From Lepidodermella squamata (Eukaryota > Gastrotricha), in assembly GCA_047495785.1 (NCBI GenBank), contig JBLDXI010000004.1, positions 372,001 through 436,000 on the forward strand: DNA of 64,000 nt. The letters run 5' to 3'. This document shows, piece after piece, positions 46,042 to 58,049 of the stretch. The position numbers and the translations under genes were made by a program. Below the pieces are notes generated by a model. It was not told the DNA's origin. It saw nothing but the letters and a program-made list of their open reading frames with translations, and ran no database searches. How positions within the stretch are numbered: position 1 is the stretch's first letter; every line of letters begins with the position of its first letter.

Positions 46042-46944
46042 GAGATGGCTCAAAAATATAGCATTTTTCACACAGACTGCGCGAAAATGGCACAAAAAGT
46101 CGAGGAACATCGTGTAATTCCGTGTAACCACAGGCACAGCAAAACGTATAGGAAAACACATTTTCACACAGAATTCGAAAAAATGGGAGAAAAATCGTGA
46201 AAACTGGTGGGATAAACGCAAAAATGGCAGCATGAAAACAGCAAAGAGAAAATTGCAATTTCCACAGAAATGACGATTTTCACATCAACGGCATTTTTCA
46301 TGAAATTATCAAATTTCACAGATTTCGCGAAAAGCAATAAAATCGAGAAAAATCGTTATTTTATTGTCTGTTCCTTGGCGCATCTTTTGCGCTAAAATGT
46401 GACCAATGACCCATGACGAACAGCCAGGAATTCAGCCTAACGTGAACAGCTTCAGCAACAGGATTCAACTGAAAGTAACCGAAAATGTAGTCGAAGTAAC
46501 AGCGTGACATCAACGTTTGATCACCTGAATTTCAAAATCAGCAGCAGCATCAGGACATTTACTTCGATCTTGCCGATCTTGTGCAAAATCCCTGAAAATC
46601 AACAGTTTCGCAATTAAACTGAATATGGAATGAAAATATGCGCCAAAATGATTCCTCAAGCCACAAGCAACAGAATTCAGATGAAATCATTTAAATTGTT
46701 GTTTAATTTTGGGTAAAACGCCGAAATAACCTAAAATTATTCGAAGGCAGGCTTTGCTCATTTTACCAGCTTGTCGAAATTCTACTCGCGACCGATAATC
46801 GATTATTTACAGGAATCAGCTCATGAAACATTTTTTCTGGGAATTTTTCTTAACCTAATTTTACTTTAAAAATTGAGTTAAGGGAAAATTATCAGCAAAG
46901 TTTGTTCATCAGATATACTAAATTTGCATGCTAAAATTGATTAA

Positions 46945-47290
46945 TTAACTCGCCTTTTCAACCGGTTTCAAATCGCCGAGGGTCGTGTCCACAGGCTGAA
47001 CCAGCTTGATGTAAGTGAGCACAAACTTAAAGATTGCCTGAAAATGGTTATATTCATTCATTATTTTGATGAAAAATTGTCTCTAAAATTGTCAGAGACT
47101 TCTAACCTTCATTGCGGTTTGTTTTCGGTTTTGTTCAACAACGAAACCGTCCACCGTCCATAGTGCAGTCGTTCGAGGACATGAAATGCGGACAAAGTGA
47201 AAACTTAATAATCAAATAAATTCATGGTGGTTTGCAACTCACCAAATTTCAGGAAATTCGAGAAGTCATGAGCCATTGCTGACAATCTAT
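46945..47290 (-). other. Candidate small spliced exons nested in the gene G intron
   Basis: On the minus strand, TTTTCAG precedes a frame reading AIFKFVLTYIKLVQPVDTTL and ending LKPVEKAS-stop (46954-47035). Upstream, 47107-47205 is open (TALWTVDGFVVEQNRKQTAM) and ends at a possible donor. Further upstream 47247-47290 has MAHDFSNFLKF before GTGAGT. The first junction does not keep frame with the simplest acceptor, and I recognise no family. This could be a gene remnant. Confidence 0.25.
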
Positions 47291-47299
47291 AGGGATTCA

Positions 47300-50200
47300 A
47301 AGTCAAAATTAAATTATGGAAACAAAAAATCAGTTTTTCAGATTTTTGCCATAAAAATATGATAATAATTTATTTATTAAAAAATGAGACAAAACCACTA
47401 TTAAATGATATTTTTAGTTAATATTTAATTATTATGCAGGTTTCCATTTTTTTAATTGAAAAACTTGAAAATGAATTATGGTTGAACAAATGTCGAATTT
47501 CGCTGGACAAAATCAGATATTATTGGAAAATTCGGAAAGGAGCTTTTAACATGCGGAACCCAAATGCTTTTTTACTTTCAAATCCAAATTCTAAAAGGGA
47601 TTTTTTTTTAATTTTGAAAATAAATTTTTTGGGAATTTTGGGAAGTCATTTAACCTTTAAATTGTAAGCAATTTTTTATATATTTTTGCATGCTTTGCTG
47701 CATAGGCGTGGGGCAAAGCCATTGAAATTAATGCCTCACCTTTCCCAATGTCGTCTCAAACTAACGACTTCTAACAACATTATGTGTGTAGTCATCCAGT
47801 CTATTTTACTCCTTAAAAATTAGTTTCTCATCCTTAAACACAAAAATAATTTTGGTCGTAGCTTCATGTTATCACAACTCAGCAAATAATTCATAATTCT
47901 TCAGAAATTGTCCAGTTAAATGGTATATTGCATATAACTGTGTAGCAGGCAACGCAAAAATTGGAATGGCTTTAAAAGTCTGGGATAAAATTCTCTTTAA
48001 TTCTTTAATCATCTCTATTCTTAAAATTTAATTAATTTTAACGATAAGCATAATTTAGCGGCGATGAGATTTCCTTAACTAAAAAAGCTTCGATCACTAC
48101 ACCCTATGTATCCTCATAATTTCAAGTTTTATAAATTAAAAATCCTGAAAAATAATACCGGGGTAAAACTTCAGAAATATTTAAGGCCTAAGCAGCTACG
48201 ATGGCGATGGCAAATTTTAAAAATCGAGGCAAAAAGGTGTCCAAAATAAACTGCTAATTACATGGATGGGCTTTTTAAATTCCATACGACTTCTACCTAC
48301 TATCTACGTTGTATTTAGTTTTAGTCATTTACCTGGCGAAATTATCACTTACTAGGTAGAATAATTAAATTGGCATCGACAAGCTGGAATACACGCTCAA
48401 TGTTCCCGTGAGATTGAATATCGAATAGGCGAAAGGGCTTGATCTGGCGCGGCCAATATAAACAACGACCATAGCGGGCAGTAAAAGAATCTCGAGAATA
48501 AATTGCTTTACCTGTTCACCTTTGACTTGGCACCTCGGAATCGAAACGAGGCCGGCCAGTTTGTTCAATGAAACATCGAGCAGCATGTAATAAAAAATTG
48601 ACCTGATTTCAAACGACGAACAAATAGCGAATGACTGTGTGGCCCTCATTCCGCTAAGTTTGTCCTAAGCCTCACGTGCCAGATGACACGTAACACAAGG
48701 CCACGCTTTATTTAAAATTGTTTTTAATTCAATTTTTTCACATTATCGATCCTTCTCATTTATCATTTTCAAGGGAACCGTTCCATGACGTATAAATTAT
48801 TCAGCGGCTTGTACATTTTCTGCGTGCAAGTAGAATCTTATCGAAACGCTACGTCTTCAATGCTATTAAATTATAACGAAAAATTAAAGAATTTTTTTCT
48901 CGAAAATTTATCCATTGGCAAAGCGTTTGAGTATCGAGTTTCAATTTCGATATTTACAATTAGGCTTGAAATGCCGGCTTGGTCACGTGCACCTTCATTT
49001 TTAGAACTCGAATCTATGCGCCTTCAAAGTTGGAGAAACGTGGCATTCTTTGGCATTTTTCATTCTTCCTATGATATTTTTACACCAAAAATATGTTCGC
49101 ACAAATATGTATAGCTAAATATTTCCCAAAAAGCATACATTACTTCTAAACATTCCTTTTTTCGAAATTTATTTTCTCTGAATTTTCCGGTTTATTTTTC
49201 TCCAAATTTATCTCTAATTTAGTCCCAAGTTTTGGCATAAAGTACATCATTGCTAAACTTAACTGTTGCGTAATAAGAAAATAATGTTGAGCTGTTTTTA
49301 ATCTTCTGAAATTTCTATTTTAATTTTAAATTTTAGTCGACCTTGAGGGATCTTGTTGATCACTAAATGCGCAACCTACTTCGAGATTTGGATGAAGCGC
49401 GATGGCTTGAAATAAATATATATAATTTCAGCAATTAATTTACACCCATAAAGATGATTTTTGGTACATTTGAAAGCAATTATCGGTCACCAAAGACACC
49501 GCTTTAAAATGGCGAAAAATAGCTCAGACAAATCAATTCCATGACATATAAAAAATTCGCAGTGGATGAATATTAAACAAATTATTGTGGCCAATCTTGA
49601 CATGAAATAAATATCCGAAAAGCGATTTCAGGCCACTAGAAAAGTCCAAAATTTGGTTCCGCTAACAGGAGGACCCAAATTCAATTCCTGAATTTTCCTC
49701 TGAATTTTGAAATTTTGATAAATTTCTGAAATTTCTAAAAATCCCAAAAAATTCGAAATGAAGCACGCGAAAATAAAGCAAACACAGCGAAATTTGCACG
49801 ATTCTGTACAAAAATAAGCTAAAACTTGGAAGGAAAGCATTTTCAAATATTTCTGAATTCCTGAAGCAAAGGCTTCACGCGAAAGAACGTTTGTTTCGAA
49901 TTTTCGCGCTCAATTCCAAACTGCGTCATTTTCACGATCTCACCGTTTGGCGTAAATAAAACATCCGCTACAATTCAACCTCGCCGATTTTTTCCAACAT
50001 TTTTGCATCATTAAGACTGAAATCACGTAACTTCGTTTTTTGCGAAAAATACCTAAATTTTAATCAACAATTTCATTATTTCTCGATTCTTTATTATAAA
50101 ATCTGTCTACATGAATTTACACGGTGGTTTATTGAGCAAAAAATTGCCAGTATACATCATTTAAACTCCGTGTATTTTCGTGTAACCCCTCGGTTTCTCC

Positions 50201-50540
50201 CGAAATAGAAAGAGCAGAAATTTCTATGCAATTCCATGAAATTTCCGATCGTGTAATTTCATGTAAAGTCAATTGCGGCTCGGACTTGAAAATTCGAGCA
50301 GTAAAATGAGGGTATTATCGGCTGAATTTCCAAAATTTATTTATTTTTTGTTCAATCGATCTTCCTACATGAGAATACAACGTCTTTTTCCGGATGTAAA
50401 ATCATGTGAAGATATTCCAGTCGAAAAATCGTTCAGCTTCCATTGAAATACATCGAAGAAATAACTGAAGGACGGAAATCCATGAGTTTACATGACCGAA
50501 TTTCAGGGATTACACGAATTTCCATGAGTTTCCTCAGCCG
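47300..50540. other. Remainder of the gene G giant intron, nothing firm
   Basis: AT-rich sequence. A minus-strand open stretch at 48365-48649 has hydrophobic segments but no recognisable family and uncertain splice sites. No transposon with defined ends was found. Confidence 0.35.
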
Positions 50541-51200
50541 AAAATGGACAAACCCTGTTTTACAACGCTTAATTCCGGATCGCTGAGCTGGTTCCTGATC
50601 TGCTTACATGAAAATACCAAAATAAACTGCAATTTACACAAGAATACAGGAATTTACAATGTTAATTTACTCACACTTTTTTGTCCGGGCGGTTACTATC
50701 GATGCGTGGCGAAGAGTGACAACTCAGCTCAATGCGTCTTAGACTCGACTGGCTGCGATGTGGCTACTCAATTTCGAATCCCAGCTAACGTGTCATATGC
50801 CGACGAAAACACCTGCAATCATGTAACCAAACATTTCCCGTTCATCAAAAGGGGCTATTCAAGAAGCGCAGCTGCGGCAGCGTGCTTGACCATCAGCGCA
50901 ACGCTAGCCACGTTAGTTTCGCCGGCTGAATTTGCGACTATTAAAGAAATGATAGCAGGCCAAGCTACGGGTGGCGCCTGGGTCGGCCTCAGCCGGCAAA
51001 ATGGCGAACTCAAATGGGACGATGGGACTGCATTCACATTCGATCCCAATATGTGGATGGCAGCTGAATCTTCGCCAGACAAAGTTACGAGTGACTGTAT
51101 TGCTCTTCAAGTCGGTACAGGTGTCGGCGGATGGGGTTTCTATTTCACTTCTAAGCCTTGCGACTTTTCAACTGCTGCTTCATGTGAGATCATTTTGTAA

Positions 51201-51875
51201 GACTGAGATCAGTGATGCGACATGCGAGGCTCAAGACCTGCATTTACCCTTGTGAGATGATCAAATAAAATGTGTAAGTATATGTGAGAAGATAGAAGAT
51301 AGAAGATGAAATAAAACAGTATTTGAATTGAGCTTCGCGCAGCCTAATAATCAGAGCTTTGTATTTGAGTTGATTAACAGCTTAAATCACGGGCTTCCTA
51401 CAATCAATCAAAATCAATCATTATCCCAATTTCTCAAGACTGAAAAAATCCAATTAAATAATCGAAAGTTATAAATAACAATAAATGACGGAACATCTCG
51501 ATTTCAACGAAGCTAGGGGCCAACGTCAATGCCAAGATGAGTATTTCCTGATAGTAAAACCTTGGATCTTTGAATCATATTAGGAAGAAAGCAGAGATTG
51601 TTTTAGATCTGTTAGATTATGTTGCAAGCGCATGGAAACAATTCTCAATGCCCTGATTTCAATTTGCCAAAATTCTTGTCTATCTAGTGATTTTTCCAAC
51701 AAAATCACATGATGTTTACGCTAATCAATATTTTAGAATGAGAGTAACGCGAGATCATCTCGTCAACAGGGGGGCACGCGCGTGCTCAGAAAATCAGACA
51801 TCGCTATTTCATTCGCTTCATTTTAAAAAAAAATTATATAACGTGAGTTTTGAATAATTTTTTACTAGTATCAAG
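51201..51875 (+). promoter_or_regulatory. Intergenic G-H with shared promoter block and TATA-like box
   Basis: CATCGCTATTTCATTCGCTT then CATTTTA (51806-51831) matches the block upstream of gene G, with GCGCGTGCTC about 25 bp earlier (about 51780). TTATATAA at 51835-51842 lies about 35 bp before the H start codon. The left part holds the second copy of the dispersed repeat (51386-51560). Confidence 0.5.
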
Positions 51876-53889
51876 ATGATTGCTCATCTCAAAGCTCTGG
51901 TGCTACTGCTGATTCTGGCATTAGCCAGCGTGGCGTGGGGCCAGAAGCCGGACAACTGGGTTCGATGCTTCTCGCAATTCAGCAACCGATTCACCAGCTG
52001 CTTACTAGCTGCCAATGGCTGTGATGTACTCACCGAATATCAGGTTGGAATCGATTCAATTTTCTGGAAACATTGAAACAAGCCTTGAAAATGAATTTTC
52101 TCTGCGGATAGCTTGGTTCAATTTTCAAGAAGGACGGCGTCTGTTATACAGGGGTGAGTTAAATTTGCTTTCTAAAGAATTCTCAAAACTGATCTGATTT
52201 TTCCATTTTAGAATGCCCGAATGTGCTACAAATACAAGGCGTTGACCCCGTATTGCGTACCTGATAATATCGGCTGTAATAACCCGGGGCTAATGAGTGT
52301 ACGCTTCAACTTTCTTATTTCTGTCGATTATGTAAAAAGAAAATATTTTCAACTACAGTTATTTCGGTTCAGCGATCAGACTGCGACGTTGAGCTTCAAA
52401 TACAACATCAACGAATGCGAGAAGAAGCGAGCTGCTTTTGAAGTGAGACATTTGTACTGACTGCTGCGATAGTTCACGCTTTGCGATTTCCCTAGAAATT
52501 ACAATTCAGGCGATGCGTTTCTAACAATGCCATCCAAACCTGTGTTCCAGACCCTTACTCTTGTCCCGAAAATTGGGTATGATGTTTTGCTATTATTCTG
52601 TTATTTTGAAAAAACATTTGTTCTTGGATTCTTGGAATTATTTACTAGTCAATTTCCTAAAATTCTCAGAAAAAACTTTATACTGTCATTTTTTAAAGGA
52701 CAACTTTTTTTTACCTGAATAGGCCACCAACTCGACGCTGTACTCGAATTTGACGTTGTGCATCAACGGCGCAGGTGAGTCGACATTATTTACAGCTGCT
52801 ACTCGAATAGTATTCCTTTGTTCATAGTCAGCGTTCCAGTTAGCGAAAAGTCGCACATCCGCTGCTTCGACTCGACAACTGGGAAATTCACCGACTGCCG
52901 CCCTCAAAGCCCAGGCTGCCTCGCTAGCAATGAAACCCAGAAATTTTCGACAAACGTATACATCAACCGAGATGCTTGCCTGCTCGGAGTAAGTTGTGCC
53001 ATGATTAGTCGAAGTTCGCAGAGTTACTATTTTTATGAATAGAATGCGGTCTCTTGCAAGGATTTATCGAACCGAACATCTTGCTACGCGGCTTGTCCCA
53101 AAGTTCAAACTCAGGTAATAAATAATTAGCTACCCATTTTGACTGAGGTATCATCGGATTTTTTGCTACGGCAGGCGAAGCTCTTCACTGGCTTGCAGTC
53201 CTTTCAATTGAACCACGATAAATGCATCCAGGATATATCGCCACCTGTAAGTTCAGTCTAACCCTCCAATATTTTCCACAAAATCGAATTATTGGAATGT
53301 AAGCTTGAATTCGATTGATTTTCAGTCATGGCTAGTTTCAATTTTTGATAAATTTTTGAAAATTATTTTACAGTCCGGCTATTACCGTTGCGTTGGCAAG
53401 AGCGACGCGGCAGTACGATGCGTGGCGAAAGCAACAGGTTGCAATGCGGCTACTGAACTTCGCATTCCGGCTGATATCGACTACGTTGACCAGACCAGCT
53501 GCCAGAACGCGACTAAGAGGTTCTTTTTGGTAGACATGCTGGATCAACGAAGCGCCGCCGCGGGGAAATGCGCCGAGGTCAACAATGCTGCACTGGCTTC
53601 GATAAGGTCGGACGCGGAGTTGGCTGCTGCTAGACAAGTCATGTTTGCAAAAGAGAGCGCTTCCGCTGCGTGGATCGGCCTCACCCGCCAGAACAGCGTG
53701 CTCAAATGGGACGACGGATCCGATTTCGCGTATGTTCAAGGTCAGTGGGATACGCCCAATGGCGATGGTTGTGGTCTTTTGACAAAACGTGATCTAACGG
53801 ACGGATTTCCAGCTGCAGATTTCTACTACGCCCTGACAACGTGTTCCAGCACCGGTGACTTCGCCTTATGCGAGACATTTTCTTCATGA
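51876..53889 (+). CDS. Lectin gene H: intact short-class secreted modular CTLD protein (444 aa)
   Basis: The model is join(51876..52043,52112..52153,52212..52298,52359..52442,52496..52576,52723..52774,52828..52988,53043..53114,53175..53246,53374..53889), 1335 nt, every junction in phase. The signal peptide is MIAHLKALVLLLILALASVA. Six four-cysteine modules follow (RCFSQFSNRFTSC..C plus a Cys in exon 2; MCYKYKALTPYCVP..GC; RRCVSNNAIQTCVP; RCFDSTTGKFTDCRP; SCKDLSNRTSCYAACP; RCVGKSDAAVRCV), then a CTLD with AAWIGL, LKWDDG, GDGCG and ALCETF. No EPN/QPD or WND motif is seen. AATAAA near 53960 may be the polyadenylation signal. Export follows from the signal peptide; ligand and function are unknown. 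Confidence 0.88.
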
Positions 53890-54628
53890 GACCAGTTATG
53901 TAACTTAACACGGTCTTGAAAATGGTGATGAGAAGTAGAAGAGAAATTATTAAAGTTGAATAAAGCCGCAGTAAAATAAATTTGTTTTGGAACACCTAAT
54001 AATAGTTTTCGGGAGACTCGCGAGTTTCACTAGTTTGCTTGGAGTGACTCTTTCGTCGCGTAGCGTTTGAAAAGGGCCACCCTCGAGCTGCTGAGCGATC
54101 GGCTGAGCGAGAGCCATCAGTGACAAGTTTATTCACTGATTCGGTGCAACAGTTTGCGCATTTAATAATGAAAACAAGCATTTTTTGTACGAGTATTCAA
54201 TTCTCAAATCTCAGGTAGCACGGGCAGGGTGAGAAGTGGGATAATCAAACTTGGGGATACTGTCGGGTATTTTCGGCCCGGAGTGGCTATTTCGGGGTTT
54301 TCCTGCCTGAAAAAGTACTCACTGGTCAGATAATAATGGGACATTGGGATAGATCGCAGGAGTTCGACCTTACGTAGATCGTGCGATGAAATTAAATAGA
54401 TCCTACGTATGATCGATTCCGATAGATCCAGTATCCAGTCTATTAGACCACAAAAGATCTTGACGTTTTAGCAACTTTCTACTGGCATTGGGAAAATCTT
54501 TCAAATTTCGCACTACATTGATTTCAAAGAAATTCCTCTTTATTATTCTAATTTCACGAGCTTGATTTCCGAAATAGCAATATCTTTCAACAAATACGCA
54601 TCACAGTTCATACATTCATCAATCTAGC
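53890..54628. other. Intergenic, no gene recognised
   Basis: CAGGGTGAGAAGT (54225) and an inverted AGTACTCACTG (54314-54324) resemble MITE ends, but the flanks do not match. Nothing else was identified. Confidence 0.35.
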
Positions 54629-55232
54629 TCAATTATTTCCTCTCGGGATGAGCTTGGTGAAACATCCATGCGAAGAAATATCCGAGACCAATGAGCCATT
54701 GCGCGAATTGTTTACCTGCGAAACTGACGAGCTTGCTTTAATCGAAGCCCGCCTTCTGTGCTGATATGCATGCTTGCTGAGTTGAGACGCATTGTCGAAA
54801 CGCTGCAAACATGCTAAGTATGTGACGGCAAATTTATCGGAGTGGCGAGTTCGAACGTGATAGCGGAAGCCATTGAGGGAAGAATATAGCCTTGGATTAG
54901 GACAATATTCGCAAACAAATCCGTAATTTCGATTTTCTGCATGACTCAAATTGTAGGGGGTGGAAAGAGCTTTGACCTAAAGAAATTAGAAAAAATTATA
55001 TACAAAACATTGAACAAAAATAACTTTTTACCGAATCATTATAACAGGACGATTTGAATGAGTTCTGCGCGGCTGGATGGAAAGCTGAGAGCCTATCAGC
55101 GCTGGGTACGGCAGAGTTTTGCTTTGGTATAGATAGAGCCCACGGAGCTAGTGTACTAATCGATATAATAGTCACTTTAGGAGAGGATCTACTGCGCGAT
55201 AGATTCAACGGCTTAGCATCAGTTTCATCCAT
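54629..55232 (-). CDS. Two-exon C2H2 zinc-finger protein (182 aa)
   Basis: The model is complement(join(54629..54976,55032..55232)), in phase, with TTTCTTTAG acceptor and GTAAAA donor. The N-terminal 67 residues are Ser/Pro-rich. The second exon has one finger, FVCEYC..FRYHVRTRH (CX2C then HX4H), followed by YLACLQRF..QLSKHAYQH, a second finger in which the first cysteine is Tyr. Nucleic-acid binding is likely for finger 1. It looks like a small host gene at the edge of the lectin cluster. The start is the first ATG of the open exon; further 5' exons cannot be excluded. Confidence 0.6.
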
Positions 55233-55992
55233 TTTACAAAGAGGTATCTGGTTTCTAGAAACAATGAGTAGTAAACAGTAAACAATTCATGCTAGGACTT
55301 GACGGGGAAATCGTAAACATTTGCTCCATGAGTAACATTTGGTGGATAAGTATAGAAACTATTCGAATTTAGGATCCTCTTTGTTCATCGCACCAACTAC
55401 GCACTTGATTGAGCGAAGTTATCGACATTGGCTAGGAATCGGGTCGCGAGTCGAGAAAAATCAATAAAGTTGTTTTTTAATTAAAAAAATGGATGCGATT
55501 CATTGACGAACACTACGTTTCAGGAAATACAACCGCGTTAGCTTGAAACGGCTTGGCACGCGATTGCTACGTGGCATAAAATTACAACTGTTTTGATGGC
55601 GCAGCATTTTTTAAACCTGGCCGACCTTACTAGGCCAAACATCACAAATTGTGAGATTAAAAATTAGATCAAGTGGGGGAACGATCAAAACATTTCGAAT
55701 CAACAGTTCGAGGCCAAAGTCAGCTACATACATTCCGTAAACATTTTTTGGCGTTTAAACCTATTGAAATTACGTTTTTGTCAATTCATGTTTTTTTAGT
55801 TGTTTTATGACGTGGTTGAAATTGCATCCATTTTTGTACAAGTTAATTTATTTTTTCAAATTTAGAGGATTTAATTAATGATGATAGGCATGTATCTTGA
55901 TGTATCTTGCCCTTCTGATAATATTGATCGAAGTGAAAATAGCAAGTCAATTTTGCAGCTATTTTTTATTTATTTTTGTGAAAAATGTTTAG
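55233..55992. other. Spacer, upstream exons of the next gene not resolved
   Basis: No confident coding exon. If the two exons at 55993-56198 are real, their upstream exons should lie here or be lost. Confidence 0.3.
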
Positions 55993-56198
55993 GTCCCTGT
56001 GCCAAGATAACGTGCTCAATTTCCTTGTCGCCGAGTCAATTCGAGCTCTCATTTCAGGTAAGACCCAGTGATTATAGCGAAACATGTGATTCTCATCTTA
56101 AATTTATTTTCATAGATGACAGTTTGAAGATTCTCCTTGGACTGAAGCCGCGAGTGACGAGTGACAAGGCGAAAGAACTCGAGGCGGCTACGACTTAG
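55993..56198 (+). pseudogene. 3'-terminal two exons of an unidentified gene
   Basis: 55993..56057 (after TTTAG) reads SLCQDNVLNFLVAESIRALI and ends at CAG/GTAAGA. 56116..56198 (after TCATAG) reads DDSLKILLGLKPRVTSDKAK and stops at 56198. Phases agree. No start or upstream exon was found, so this may be the end of a gene or a remnant. The family is not recognised. Confidence 0.4.
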
Positions 56199-57059
56199 TT
56201 GCTGGAAAATTGAATCGACATTTCACATTTCAAGCAGAGAGACATTTTCTATATTTACGCGATTTGTGATCAATTCGGCCGTTCGTGGACCCAAAAAATC
56301 GACATTGGATGCAATTTATTTATTTTTAAAATATTTAAATGTTTAATTTATTTTCTAATATTAAAAATGCAACATCTGTCAAAAAGAATCATGGGTCTAA
56401 AGAAAATCAGATCTACGGGTTACGTAATAGCGACGGTCAAATCGATAGCACCATTCGATAGCGCTTGTCGACTTTACTAATCGAATATTTAATCCCTAAA
56501 CCCTATCACAAATCTATATCCATGAAAAACTTAAAAAAACACATTTTTCCCATGCTAAATTGCGTAGGTCTGGGTCCAAGAATTTTTTTCTTCGGGACGC
56601 AATGTAAGAAAGGGAGGGGCTGCCCCGGTATTGGTTGTAATACTTTTTACACTCCACTTGATGAGAGGTACATTTTGACACCAAAATCAACCCGATAGGA
56701 GAAAGTAAACAAATTTTTGCCCCATTATAGAACGACCGAATTGCTTCATCGTGCTATTAGACGAATATAATATTGCGAAACATTATTTTGAAATAAATAA
56801 ATGGAAAAACATTGGAATAATTGCTTTTAATGAGAGTAAATGAACCGAGTAGAGGAAGAGCTGGGGCCGTGATTCATGCAGGCAGTTCAAGCCGATATTA
56901 TGACCTCGATCTACGCACGATCTAATCGCGAAAGTTTAGATCTACAATCAGGAGCTATCCGGCGTCTAGGTAGGAGCTAGCTAGATCTACCCCAGTGTCA
57001 TTTTTCGCATCCAACACGATCTATCCAGATAGACCCAATATGAGACCTGGTTCAAGGAT
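56199..57059. other. Spacer before the retroelement
   Basis: AT-rich sequence with no gene recognised. Confidence 0.35.
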
Positions 57060-57280
57060 GGAAAACACTGCGGCAAACTCTACTCTCAAACCGAAGGTAA
57101 AATCGGGAAACCGAACTAATAAAACTCCAATTAATAAAATAAAAACACGAATGTAGCGACTATTCATTCCATTTATTTAATCTTCGTTCCTCAATTTAAA
57201 TAAGACGGGAGCCCTCCAAACACCAGGCTAGCGTGCGACGTCAAGGTGACGCAGTGAGGCTGCGGGAGCAGACCCTCACA
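57060..57280 (-). mobile_element. Probable LTR of the retroelement (3' LTR, minus strand)
   Basis: Read on the minus strand, a polypurine tract (GGAGGGGGGGGCG, 57283-57296) is followed by TGTGAGGGTCTGC, a typical LTR start, and an AATAAA-type signal near 57175. The far edge is not sharply defined and no second LTR is present in the window to compare. Confidence 0.5.
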
Positions 57281-57386
57281 TACGCCCCCCCCTCCGATAA
57301 GTCGTATTTATACGAAAATAACATTAATCACAGACTAAGAAATGAAATAAATGAAATAAACGAGAAATGCAACAGTTCTTGACGGT

Positions 57387-58049
57387 TCAACGGCGGCCTT
57401 GCATCGCCTGCATGATAGCCGGCACCGTGGCCATGATAGCTGACATCGTCTGCGTCATCTCTTGCCCTCGCTCTGGCTTCATCGCCTGCCGCTTCGGTCC
57501 CCAGCATTCCGACGTTGCGTGGGTATTCTTACGGCACCTCGTGCAATATCGGTCGCCACGACGTTCGTTTCGACGTTCGCTACTGGCGATTCGTCTCCTG
57601 AAGGACGTCGCGAAATCCTGCATGATTGCAGCTTGCAGCTCCAGGTCTCGCATCGATCCCATCAGGTAGGCCAACTGCAGGAAAGCGAAGTTCACTCCAT
57701 TCGCGTAGGTTCCTACCACCCCTGCTAACTCGTTCGGCGATAGCTGATTGGAAAATCCAGGCCGCATCGCATAGCCATGAGCCAGGCCGCATTGTAACAT
57801 CTCGGCCGCCAGGTCCAACGATCGCTGACTCGGATTCCCGAACGGCTGGAGCGCTTGTTGTTGACCTGGAGGCAGGACTGGGACTTGCACTGGCACGGGC
57901 TGCAGCGGGGCGTACTGTGTCGGCTGTGTCGGAGCGGGCTGTCGAGGCTGGGCGGCTTGGACCTGAGGTTGGACAGGATTCGCGTCGAGAGTCGGCTCAT
58001 CGACCACACCTTGCAAAGCGTCGGCAACATCGTCCATGGAGATGGCCAT
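57387..58049 (-). CDS. Gag/nucleocapsid-like protein with CCHC zinc knuckle (220 aa)
   Basis: Pro/Gln-rich N terminus, an alpha-helical middle, and near the C terminus a basic stretch followed by a CX2CX4HX4C knuckle (CTRCRKNTHATSEC). This is the layout of a small retrotransposon Gag. It lies 3' of pol and next to the polypurine tract, whereas Gag normally precedes Pol. The ORF itself is open. It may derive from a second, overlapping element. Confidence 0.65.
   Translation of the reverse strand: MAISMDDVADALQGVVDEPTLDANPVQPQVQAAQPRQPAPTQPTQYAPLQPVPVQVPVLPPGQQQALQPFGNPSQRSLDLAAEMLQCGLAHGYAMRPGFSNQLSPNELAGVVGTYANGVNFAFLQLAYLMGSMRDLELQAAIMQDFATSFRRRIASSERRNERRGDRYCTRCRKNTHATSECWGPKRQAMKPERGQEMTQTMSAIMATVPAIMQAMQGRR

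Larger units (their letters stand above)
43246..51200 (+). pseudogene. Lectin gene G: short-class CTLD gene with frameshift and a distant CTLD exon
   Basis: Exons are 43246..43413 (signal peptide MAASHKALLLLLILASG), 43472..43513, 43567..43653, 43706..43789, 43849..43928, 44625..44676, 44762..44922, 44975..45046, 45104..45172 and a CTLD exon ending at 51200. Modules match gene H exon by exon. Exon 5 is one base shorter than in H; a deletion near 43903 is needed to recover the C-P-N-N-W ending. The CTLD (GGYYRC, GAWVGL, LKWDDG, ending SCEIIL) is 5.5 kb from exon 9 and lacks an obvious acceptor at the position where H has CAG. The giant intron holds several repeats and possible minus-strand exons. 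It was probably recently functional and is now damaged; RNA would decide. Confidence 0.7.

Noticed and set aside
54225-54324. Possible MITE with CAGGGTGAGAAGT and inverted CAGTGAGTACT ends
   Set aside because: Flanking 8-mers do not match and no second copy was seen in the window.
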